Shown here one piece after another: positions 14,544 through 20,848 of a stretch of 27,050 nucleotides of DNA (position 1 is the stretch's first letter; each line of letters opens with the position of its first letter). Both the position numbers and the translations under genes were made by a program. Under the pieces are notes generated by a model that did not search any database, was not told where the DNA came from, and was given only the letters and a program-made list of their open reading frames with translations. The stretch covers positions 1-27,050 of IMG/VR virus record IMGVR_UViG_3300017991_000356. One strand, 5' to 3'. Origin of the DNA: a virus.

Positions 14544-14972
14544 TCACTTGCCCGCCCCCCCGGTGCGGTCCAGCAGGGCGATGTGGCCGCCCAGCAGCCG
14601 GAGCCCGTTGGCGCGTTCGGCCATCTTGCCCGCCAGCGGCGAGCCGGGATGCTTCCGCGCGTAGCGCTCGTAGGCCATCGCCATTGTGTCCAGCTTTTCT
14701 AGGCAGCGCAGCAGGGTGGGCCCGTGAATCGCGCCGCCGGCGAAGTGCCTCGCGGTGTCCCCCAGGGACTCCAGTTCCGCCCGGATCTCCGCCAGCCTGC
14801 GCAGGCTCGCGTTGGCACCCATCGCGGACGCCAGCCGCGTTGCCGTGCCAAGCAGCTCAATAACATAGCCGCGCAGCCGGTCGAGGAGACAGTCGGGGCA
14901 CAGGCCGGCGTACGTCGAGACGTAGCCGTAGCCGGCCATGATTGTGCCGCAGCTGCTACACGTGTCCGCCAT
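14544..14972 (-). CDS. Small zinc-ribbon protein
   Basis: 142 residues. The N-terminus holds CSSCGTIM and CPDCLLDRL (Cys5, Cys8, Cys25, Cys28), a four-cysteine zinc-binding site, followed by a mainly helical body (about 30-140) with no recognisable domain. The GGAGG ribosome site lies inside the end of gemA, with which it overlaps by 17 bases, suggesting shared transcription. It is the last gene before the repeat-rich gap. The zinc ribbon suggests nucleic-acid or protein binding; in Mu-like phages genes near gemA are early or middle. Function not recognised. Confidence 0.55.
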   Translation of the reverse strand: MADTCSSCGTIMAGYGYVSTYAGLCPDCLLDRLRGYVIELLGTATRLASAMGANASLRRLAEIRAELESLGDTARHFAGGAIHGPTLLRCLEKLDTMAMAYERYARKHPGSPLAGKMAERANGLRLLGGHIALLDRTGGAGK

Positions 14973-15426
14973 GGGCCCTGCCCTCCGTGTTCGCCGCCCC
15001 CGCCTCGCGGCGGCGGCTGATCGCCTTGAAGCCCTCGATGAGCTTCGTGAGTTGGTAGCCGTTCAGCTCCTCGAACGGGCCGGCCCCGCCGCACGTCCGC
15101 CGACGCCAGGCGTCCGACTGCATGGGCGAGACCTCGTAGCCGTCCGGCACCACGCCGCAGAGGGCGTGGCAGAGGGCCGCCAGGTTGGCCTTGCCGTCGC
15201 CGGTCCTGCCCAGGCGGCCGAAGAACGCGGGCCGCCGGCCGCGCCGGCCGGACAGGTAGTTCAGCCAGTCGAGCACGTGGTTGACCTGGCGGTCGGACAG
15301 CTCGCGGCAACTCCGCTCGCCGGTGAGGGCCTCCAGGAGGTCGCGGTAAGCGGCGTCGGCGAGCCCCATGTCGCGCTTCGCCGCGTGGATCCGCCCGAGT
15401 TGTCTATGCCGTTGTTTCCTGTCCAT
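14956..15426 (-). CDS. gemA: GemA-like regulatory protein
   Basis: 156 residues. The N-terminus matches the Mu GemA (DUF1018) family: RQLGRIHAAKRDMGLADAAY (about 8-27), then R-D-L-L-E-A-L-T-G-E-R-S-C-R-E-L-S-D-R-Q-V, and a later conserved segment EELNGYQLTKLIEGFK (about 118-133). In Mu the protein affects host gene expression and DNA supercoiling; the exact mechanism is poorly understood. A GAGG site lies five bases before the ATG. In Mu, gemA is followed by mor; here it is followed by a zinc-ribbon protein and a repeat gap, with no Mor in sight. Confident at family level. Confidence 0.8.
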   Translation of the reverse strand: MDRKQRHRQLGRIHAAKRDMGLADAAYRDLLEALTGERSCRELSDRQVNHVLDWLNYLSGRRGRRPAFFGRLGRTGDGKANLAALCHALCGVVPDGYEVSPMQSDAWRRRTCGGAGPFEELNGYQLTKLIEGFKAISRRREAGAANTEGRAHGGHV

Positions 15427-15434
15427 AAAGACCT

Positions 15435-15800
15435 CTATCTCTCTTGGGGCTCGAAGCCCGACACTTCCACCGTCGCCCCGTCGAGCCGGTCGCGGAGGAC
15501 GGCGCGGCGATGGCGGGCGCGGTCGGCGCCGCCGGGGGCGGCGGGCCTGGCGCCCATGGTCCGCCGGAAGATCGCCAGCAGCCAGGCGGCCTGGCGCTCG
15601 GTCAGGCGGAGGCGGCCGGCCTCGGCCAGCTCGCCGGCCAGGTCGCGGACGAAGCCGTCCTCGGCCGCCGTGAACTCGACGGCCAGGTAGAGGGCGTGGT
15701 CGGTGTCGCCGTCGGCGAGCAGCGCCCGCAGCTCCCGGACGATCAGCCCGACCGTGATGCCCCGGACGGGCTGCTCGTACTCGGCGACGCGGCGGCTCAT
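15435..15800 (-). CDS. Hypothetical protein upstream of gemA
   Basis: 121 residues, translationally coupled to the HNH gene by ATGA. Helical throughout: VGLIVRELRALLADGDTD (about 17-34), an acidic helix FVRDLAGELAEAGRL (about 50-64), and LTERQAAWLLAIFRRT (about 66-81), a short segment that resembles phage replication-region proteins of unknown function. The tail is basic, then ends with a short beta segment (TVEVSGFEPQER). No membrane segment or cysteines. The frame continues open for about 800 bases upstream, but that part is antisense-like shadow of the HNH gene. Function unknown. Confidence 0.55.
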   Translation of the reverse strand: MSRRVAEYEQPVRGITVGLIVRELRALLADGDTDHALYLAVEFTAAEDGFVRDLAGELAEAGRLRLTERQAAWLLAIFRRTMGARPAAPGGADRARHRRAVLRDRLDGATVEVSGFEPQER

Positions 15801-16792
15801 ACCGCCGCCCTCCGCGTGAGGCGCTCCCAGGCCGCGCCGCCGCACTTGGGGCAGGCCGCCGGCGGCGGGTCCACGGGGCCGTAGCCGCAGCCGTGGCACT
15901 GCCAGCCGGCCGCCAGCGGGGGCGGCGCGGCCGGGCCCGCCGGCGCGCCGTCGCCCGCCGCCGCCCGGCGGCTGCGGGCCCGCCGGAGGCGGCGCAGCGC
16001 CAGCTTCTGTTCGTCCGTCATGGCCGCCCGGACGACCGTCGACAGCCAGCCGGCCGCCACGCCGTAGACGGCCGCGATCTCGCGGACCGTCTTGGCCCCC
16101 TTGAGCAGGCAGCCGACGACGGCCGGCAGGTCGGCCTCGGCCCGCCGCCGGCGGGCGGCGATCCGCTCGCGCGCGGTGCGGTTCTTCCGCCGGGCGTGGC
16201 CCGGGCGCGACCACTGGAGCCGGGCGTTGCGCTCGCGCCCGACGCAGGCGTAGTTCGACAGGTCCGCCGCGTCGTTCATGGTGTCGCCGTCGCGGTGCAC
16301 GATGAACCGGCCCTTGGGGATCTCGCGGCCGGCGGCCAGCCACAGGTAGCGGGCCAGCGGCAGCCAGCGCTTGCCCGGCGGCCCGTCGTCGCGGACCTTG
16401 ATCCAGCGCCGGCGGTTCTGGCTGTTCTTGTCCCGGCGGACGGTGACGGTGCCCACGGGCCTGTAGTTGTGTCTGCCGCCGGTGACCCGCCGGCCCGGCT
16501 TGAAGCGGGTCTCGTGCGAGCGGCCGCCGGCGTCGAAGTGCTTGCCCTTGTTGTGCGGGCGGTGGCCCTTCTGGAAGCCGCTGCTCGCGGCGGCCCGGCG
16601 GCGGCGGCATCGCCTGGCGGCCGCGCGCTGCTCGGCCGTGCTGCGGGCGTGGTAGAGCCGCTTGACCGTCGGGTAGGCCACGCGGTACTCGCGCATGATG
16701 CCGCAGACGCTCGCCTCGGCGGCGAGCAGCCTGCGGACGACCTTCTCGGCGTCGGCCTCGAGTGCGTCCCGGTTGCCGCGGTAGGCGCCCAC
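15797..16792 (-). CDS. HNH endonuclease with C-terminal zinc ribbon
   Basis: 331 residues from a GTG at 16792 with AAGGAG eleven bases upstream; a much longer open frame exists but its extra part overlaps the upstream gene. Residues about 72-86 (SGFQKGHRPHNKGKH) and 108-195 match the phage HNH pattern: RPVGTVTVRR, W-I-K-V-R-D, LPLARYLWLAAG, then IPKGRFIVHRDGD with catalytic His166, N173 and a final L-S-N-Y-A-C-V. Where many homologues have His-Arg before the first helix, this one has Ala-Arg. A helix-turn-helix-like segment lies at about 225-260 (KTVREIAAVYGVAAGWLS) and a CxxC zinc ribbon at about 299-317. It could be a homing or packaging-associated nuclease. Confidence 0.7.
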   Translation of the reverse strand: MGAYRGNRDALEADAEKVVRRLLAAEASVCGIMREYRVAYPTVKRLYHARSTAEQRAAARRCRRRRAAASSGFQKGHRPHNKGKHFDAGGRSHETRFKPGRRVTGGRHNYRPVGTVTVRRDKNSQNRRRWIKVRDDGPPGKRWLPLARYLWLAAGREIPKGRFIVHRDGDTMNDAADLSNYACVGRERNARLQWSRPGHARRKNRTARERIAARRRRAEADLPAVVGCLLKGAKTVREIAAVYGVAAGWLSTVVRAAMTDEQKLALRRLRRARSRRAAAGDGAPAGPAAPPPLAAGWQCHGCGYGPVDPPPAACPKCGGAAWERLTRRAAV

Positions 16793-16794
16793 CG

Positions 16795-17436
16795 CTACGG
16801 CCGCTCCTTCCCGAGGGCGCGGGCGATGTTGTGGTAGGCGGCCTCGAACTGCTCGGCCTGCTCGTGCGTGATGAACACGGGGCCGTAGGCGTCGGCGAGC
16901 GCGGCGCGCTCGGCCTCCCAGGCCTCCGGGTCGTCCTTGAGGGCGTCGAGGAAGTTCCGCACGAGGCGCACCACGCTCTGCCGCCGCGTGGGCGGGAGCT
17001 TGGCCAGGTCCTTCATGCAGACGGGCCGGGCCTGGCCGCCGGCCTCGCCGTCGTCCGGGATCAGCAGATCGAAGAGCATCATCTGCCCGACCTCGACGGC
17101 CGTCATCCGCGAGAGGGCCTTCATCAGCCGGGCGTTGCCGATGAGGTAGCTCCGCGTCCGCTCGCGGTGCAGGCGGACGCGGAGGGCCCGCTGCCGCTCG
17201 TCCTGGATCGAGTCCAGGTGGACGTAGCCGAAGCCGCGCTCGCCGAGGGTGATCGGCTCGCCGCCGTCGCGGGCGAGCCGCACGCACTCGCGGACCGCGC
17301 GGGCGGCGTAGGCGAACTCGCTTTGCCAGCCGAGCCGGCCGGCGATCTGCTCGGCGGTCAGCCCTGGTTTCTCCCGTATGCAGCGGACGACGCTCGCGGT
17401 CATCCGCTCCGCTTCTGCTTCCTTGATCCGTGCCAT
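16795..17436 (-). CDS. Hypothetical winged-helix-like protein
   Basis: 213 residues with a strong AAGGAG site seven bases ahead of the ATG. The first 90 residues look like a winged helix: MTASVVRCIREKPGLTAEQI, then LGWQSEFAYAARAVRECVRL, then a short wing ERGFGYVHL. The rest is helical and acidic (about 95-213) with a conserved-looking RQSVVRLVRNFLDALKDD (about 152-169). The C-terminus ends one turn before the HNH start. It probably binds DNA, but I cannot name a family. The neighbours (sigma-like factor, small acidic protein upstream; HNH and gemA downstream) place it in the regulatory middle region. Confidence 0.5.
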   Translation of the reverse strand: MARIKEAEAERMTASVVRCIREKPGLTAEQIAGRLGWQSEFAYAARAVRECVRLARDGGEPITLGERGFGYVHLDSIQDERQRALRVRLHRERTRSYLIGNARLMKALSRMTAVEVGQMMLFDLLIPDDGEAGGQARPVCMKDLAKLPPTRRQSVVRLVRNFLDALKDDPEAWEAERAALADAYGPVFITHEQAEQFEAAYHNIARALGKERP

Positions 17437-17470
17437 GGTTGGCTCCTTCCTTCCGGTCAGCCGGCCGCGC

Positions 17471-17665
17471 CTAGTCGGCGAAGCCCACGAGTTGGACGGC
17501 GACCTCGTCGAGGCGGTGCGCCCGCGCGTGCGGCAGGCACGCCGCGATGCACTCGTCCAGGGCCTCGCCGTCCGCGATGTAGATGTACGTGTCGCCGCCG
17601 CTGTCCTCGCCGTAGGCGGCGTAGGCGTCGGCGTCCTCTCGCTCGATCCAAATCCTGGTCAGCAC
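17471..17665 (-). CDS. Small acidic protein with GTG start
   Basis: 64 residues, starting at GTG 17665, with GGGAGG upstream; it overlaps the end of the sigma-factor gene by seven bases (GTGCTGA). Contents: VLTRIWIEREDADAYAAYGE, then a short beta segment TYIYIAD and a helix ALDECIAACLPHARAH, ending in VAVQLVGFAD. Many acidic residues. Being coupled to a sigma-like factor, it could be an anti-sigma or cofactor, but this is only an inference from position. It is too short for family recognition. Confidence 0.4.
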   Translation of the reverse strand: MLTRIWIEREDADAYAAYGEDSGGDTYIYIADGEALDECIAACLPHARAHRLDEVAVQLVGFAD

Positions 17666-18318
17666 TTCCTGCCTCCCTTGCGCGCTGCGCGGCGGCCCGC
17701 CGGGCCCCGCGCCGCCAGGGGCGACCGCCGCCCCCGGATGAACTCCACGGCGTGCTTGCGCATGGCGGTGACGGCGGTCGGCGGCAGGCCGAGGATGTCG
17801 GCGATGCGGCGGTCCGGCGTCGCGTAGACGAACCACAGGTAGAGGATCGCCCGCACCGTCGCGGGCAACCCGAAGAAGAGCTTCTCGGCGGCGTCGGCGA
17901 CGGTGTCGCGGTCGGCCTTGCGGGGGCTCTCGATCAGGGCGCCCAGCGGGACGGCGCGGTCGGCGTCGGTGCCGAAGAGCGGGTGGTCGAGGCTGAACTT
18001 CGGCCCCTTGATCCCCTCGGCCCGCTGGTTGCGGCTCAGCTCGTCCCACCGGCGGATGCCGTCCAGGACGGCCCGCTTGCACCGCTGGTAGAGGTAGGCG
18101 CGGAGCGACACGTGCTCCGGCCGCCGGTTGCGCGCGATCCCGTCGCACAGGCCCATGAGGGCCTCCTGCCGGTAGTCCTCATAGTCCATGCCGTTGAGGT
18201 AGCCCTGGCGGTCGCCGATGTCGCGGGCCGCCTTCTCGGCGAGATCGCGGTGGGCCTCGAAACACGCCACCTGCTGTGGCCCGGTCAACTCCAGCTTTAT
18301 CTCTGCCTTCCGTGGCAT
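17659..18318 (-). CDS. Phage-encoded sigma-70-like factor
   Basis: 219 residues. Region 2 is recognisable at about 15-95: YEDYRQEALMGLCDGIARN (about 46-64), RAYLYQRCKRAVLDGIRRWDEL (about 73-94), the aromatic/basic core and -10 contact helix of sigma factors. Region 4 is at about 150-196: LPATVRAILYLWFVY, DRRIADILGLPPTAVTAM and RKHAVEFIRG, a helix-turn-helix for the -35 element. A variable linker lies between. The tail is very basic. There is no region 1 or 3, so it is of the small, ECF-like kind. It sits in the middle of the leftward operon, between MuB-like and gemA genes, where Mu has no sigma factor. It is a strong candidate activator for middle or late transcription. Confidence 0.75.
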   Translation of the reverse strand: MPRKAEIKLELTGPQQVACFEAHRDLAEKAARDIGDRQGYLNGMDYEDYRQEALMGLCDGIARNRRPEHVSLRAYLYQRCKRAVLDGIRRWDELSRNQRAEGIKGPKFSLDHPLFGTDADRAVPLGALIESPRKADRDTVADAAEKLFFGLPATVRAILYLWFVYATPDRRIADILGLPPTAVTAMRKHAVEFIRGRRSPLAARGPAGRRAARKGGRKC

Positions 18319-18338
18319 GAGGCGCTCACTCCGTTCGC

Positions 18339-18397
18339 TTAGGGGGCTAGGGGCCAGGGGCTAGGGGTTAGGGGCTGGGGGCTGGGGATCAGGGGTT
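18339..18397. repeat. GGGGCTAG/GGGGTTAG repeat at gene end
   Basis: Degenerate TAGGGGC(T/C) units straddle the stop codon of the 94-residue gene and fill the short gap before the sigma gene. The translated tail IATPDPQPPAPNP of the 94-residue protein comes from this repeat. Confidence 0.75.
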
Positions 18398-18645
18398 GCG
18401 ATCCCGTACTTCCGCCGGTTGGCCGGGGTGTCCTTGCGGAGGACGCGGGCGCGGAGGCTGACCAGCAGTTGCAGGCCGATCCGCACGTCGTAGCGGACCC
18501 GGCGCGCGTAGTCCCGCGCCGGGTCGTAGCAGATCGAGGCGTCCACGACCCGCCCGGTCCGGCCGCCGAACAGCAGCGGGTCGCCGATGTAGAGCACGGC
18601 CGTGCCCGGCGGGTAGCGGCGGGGGCTCAGGGCGACGCGGTTCAC
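18361..18645 (-). CDS. Hypothetical small protein, C-terminus encoded by repeats
   Basis: 94 residues from a GTG at 18645 with AAAGGAGG seven bases ahead, sharing GTGA with the upstream stop. Beta-rich: YPPGTAVLYIGDPLLFGGRT, then RVVDASICYDPA, then YDVRIGLQLLVSLRARVL, which looks like a small SH3-like barrel. The last 13 residues are encoded by an intergenic repeat. No cysteine pair or membrane segment. Function unknown. It lies between a coiled-coil protein and the sigma factor in the same operon. Confidence 0.5.
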   Translation of the reverse strand: MNRVALSPRRYPPGTAVLYIGDPLLFGGRTGRVVDASICYDPARDYARRVRYDVRIGLQLLVSLRARVLRKDTPANRRKYGIATPDPQPPAPNP

Positions 18646-19040
18646 AGGCCGGCCTCCTTTTGGAGCTTCGTCAGGGCGGCGTTGAGCAGCCGGTGCGCCT
18701 TGACGCTGGCGGCCTGGTAGTGGCCGAAGCACCGGTGGCACACTTCCAGCAGCCCCGCCCGCCGCTCGGCGATGCGGTCCAGTAAGTCGCGGTCGTCCCA
18801 GAGGTACCGAATGACGTCGATGGCCTTCTCGCGCCAGTAGGCCAGCTCTCCCGCCTCGGCCTCGGCATCCACGAGCATCTCGTCGCTCTCCCGCAGCGCC
18901 TCCCGCAACTCGCGGCAGTCGCGCTCCATCCGCTCCACGTCGGCCTGGAGGGCGGCGTTCTGCTCGCGGAGGAACGCGGCCTCGGCGGCGGCGGCGGCGC
19001 GGCCCGGCGACTCTGTCTGTTCGATTCCCGGCTGTGGCAT
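18642..19040 (-). CDS. Hypothetical coiled-coil protein
   Basis: 132 residues, good AGGAG site eight bases before ATG. Residues about 15-70 form a strong coiled coil (AAFLREQNAALQADVERMER and following). A second helical half contains a CHRCFGHY segment (about 101-108) that might bind metal with the two cysteines and nearby histidines. It follows the MuB-like gene directly and probably shares its transcript. A role in the transposition or replication module is possible from position alone. Confidence 0.5.
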   Translation of the reverse strand: MPQPGIEQTESPGRAAAAAEAAFLREQNAALQADVERMERDCRELREALRESDEMLVDAEAEAGELAYWREKAIDVIRYLWDDRDLLDRIAERRAGLLEVCHRCFGHYQAASVKAHRLLNAALTKLQKEAGL

Positions 19041-19049
19041 GCTGTGCTC

Positions 19050-19928
19050 CTATCCCGCGCGGCACGCGCGGACGGCCTCGGCCATCAGGTCGCGGTCGAT
19101 GGTCTGGGCCTTGATCCGCCAGGCCTCGTGGAGGGCGAGGCTGACGACGTTGTTGACGGCGAGGGGGTGGTCCCGGCTGGTCAGCGGGTTGCGGCCGGCG
19201 AGCCGGCCGAGTTCCTCGAAGGCCCCCTCGTCGAGCGGCGCGGGGCGAGGGCCCTTCGCGCAGCAGCGGGCCCACTCGTGCTGGACGTACGCGGCGGTGT
19301 GCTTGCCCAAGCCCGGCAGCGTGGCGACCTCCGCCCGCTGGTCGATCTCGGCGATGCCGCCGACGGCCCGCAGCAGCGGGGGCTGGCCGATCAGCACGAC
19401 GGCGAGCAGGCGGTCGAAGCCGTAGAGGTCGTCCCACAGCCGCTTGCAGGCGAGGAGGAACCGGCGGCTGCACGCGTGGGCGTCGTTGACGGCGAGGACC
19501 ACCGTCGTGCCCCGGTCGTTGCAGTCCTCCAGGAGGCGGCGGCACTGGCGGGCGCGGTCCTCATAGGAGCGGGCCAGCCGCCGCTGCGGCGAGCCGTCCG
19601 GCGGCTCGATGCCGTACTTGATGGCGTGGTAGAGCGTCGTCTCCCGGTAGCGGTGCGGGTCGAGCCCCTGGGGCTCGGCCACCCAGGCGAGGCCGCCGGC
19701 GTCTCGGACCCGCCGCCTGGCCTCCCGCCAGGCGACGCTCTTGGCGCTGCAGGCGGCCCCGGCGACGACGAGGAACTGCCTGCAGGTGACGGCCTCGACG
19801 ATGCGGCCGACCAGCGCGTCGAAGGCCGGCCAGAGGAACAGCCCCCCGGCCTCCTCGACGTGCGTGCTGAACGGCCGCTTCGTCCGCGTCAGCTTCCAGT
19901 AGTCCTTGCATCGGTTCGTCAGTTCCAT
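19050..19928 (-). CDS. MuB/ExeA-like AAA ATPase, transposition target protein
   Basis: 292 residues. The order and pattern match MuB/ExeA/TnsC-type ATPases: RPFSTHVEEAGGLFLWPAF near the N-terminus (about 18-36), a P-loop at VVAGAACSAKSV (about 54-65), a Walker B region TTVVLAVNDAHA (about 141-152), the sensor-type strand LLAVVLIGQPPLL (about 174-186) and the helix LGKHTAAYVQHEWARC. In Mu such a protein selects target DNA and activates the transposase. Both core motifs are altered: GAACSAKS lacks the usual Gly before Lys, and the Walker B reads N-D-A-H rather than D-E-A-H. It may bind nucleotide poorly, or use it differently. Downstream of the transposase and a ParB-like gene. Confidence 0.75.
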   Translation of the reverse strand: MELTNRCKDYWKLTRTKRPFSTHVEEAGGLFLWPAFDALVGRIVEAVTCRQFLVVAGAACSAKSVAWREARRRVRDAGGLAWVAEPQGLDPHRYRETTLYHAIKYGIEPPDGSPQRRLARSYEDRARQCRRLLEDCNDRGTTVVLAVNDAHACSRRFLLACKRLWDDLYGFDRLLAVVLIGQPPLLRAVGGIAEIDQRAEVATLPGLGKHTAAYVQHEWARCCAKGPRPAPLDEGAFEELGRLAGRNPLTSRDHPLAVNNVVSLALHEAWRIKAQTIDRDLMAEAVRACRAG

Positions 19929-19964
19929 CGTGAGGCTCCTTCACGATCGGCGGTTCGCGACAGG

Positions 19965-20813
19965 TCACTTGTCCGTCGCGATCGGGAATGGGTCTGCGAA
20001 GGCGTCGCCCCATTGGGGCTGCTTATACCCCTCTTTGCCACGCAGGAAGGCGCTCAGCGCAAGCGCCGCGTTCCTGTACGTCAGCGCGTACCGCCTGTAT
20101 CCGCCCGTCTCGTCGGCGAGTCCGAGGAGCCTATCCCGCAGAGACCGCATCACCTTGGCGCCGCCGAAGTCCTCGGTGCGCAGGGCGAATGCGGCCTTCA
20201 AGAGGGCGGGCTCATCGCGGCCTTCCTGCAGCCACGCCCGCCCCCAGGCGGCGTAGACGCCAGCGACGGTCAGCTTCCGTCTGAAGGTCGGGAACGCCTT
20301 CCTGGCGAAGTCCACCGCTAGGCACAGGGATTGGTAGATCGGGATGATCTCCACATTGGCAATCGACCGGCTTCCCCGCCCCCCGCGACGGATCGCGCGG
20401 ACGATCGTGGCCACGTGTCGTTCATGCCCGCCGGGAACCACGCCGGCGAACCTCAGTGCGTCTGCGTTCGATCGGGTGCGGTTATTGTCGATGTACTTCA
20501 GGCCATCAGCCGGCCAGTCACGTATCGTGTAAAACCACCAGCTAATGCCGGTCTCCCAGACAGCCATGAAACGGTGATTCCCGTCGAGGACGATCTGGCA
20601 CCCGGCCTGATCGTTCCAGCCCAGCAGAATGACGCTTGGACCCCCGAGGTCCGTCCTCAGCAGCCGCTTGTACTCCTCCACTTTCCTCTGGTAGAGCTTC
20701 CTGTTGTACTTAAGACTCACGTCCAACTCGGCCCGGCACTCCTCAGGCGTCCATAATTTCCACTCGCCAGCGTGATTACAGCGGTCCCATCCGTTCGGCA
20801 GTTTCGCATTCAT
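19965..20813 (-). CDS. ParB/Srx-domain protein, low-GC insert
   Basis: 282 residues from ATG 20813 with GAAGGAG six bases ahead. The N-terminal half has the ParB/sulfiredoxin-like motif: VILLGWNDQAGCQIVLDGNH (about 61-80, core DGNHR at 77-81), then ADGLKYIDNNRTRSNADALR (about 102-121). This pattern (DGxHR followed by ID..xRs.aD.L) is widespread in phage and mobile-element proteins and sometimes acts as a nuclease or NTP-using clamp. The C-terminal half is helical (about 140-282). Composition differs from its neighbours: two 60-base lines I counted are 52-53% GC against 72% for a line in the transposase, suggesting separate acquisition. It sits between the MuA- and MuB-like genes, where Mu has nothing. 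Confidence 0.65.
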   Translation of the reverse strand: MNAKLPNGWDRCNHAGEWKLWTPEECRAELDVSLKYNRKLYQRKVEEYKRLLRTDLGGPSVILLGWNDQAGCQIVLDGNHRFMAVWETGISWWFYTIRDWPADGLKYIDNNRTRSNADALRFAGVVPGGHERHVATIVRAIRRGGRGSRSIANVEIIPIYQSLCLAVDFARKAFPTFRRKLTVAGVYAAWGRAWLQEGRDEPALLKAAFALRTEDFGGAKVMRSLRDRLLGLADETGGYRRYALTYRNAALALSAFLRGKEGYKQPQWGDAFADPFPIATDK

Positions 20814-20848
20814 GCGAGGCTCCTTCGCATTGGGCCGGGAGGCCCGGG

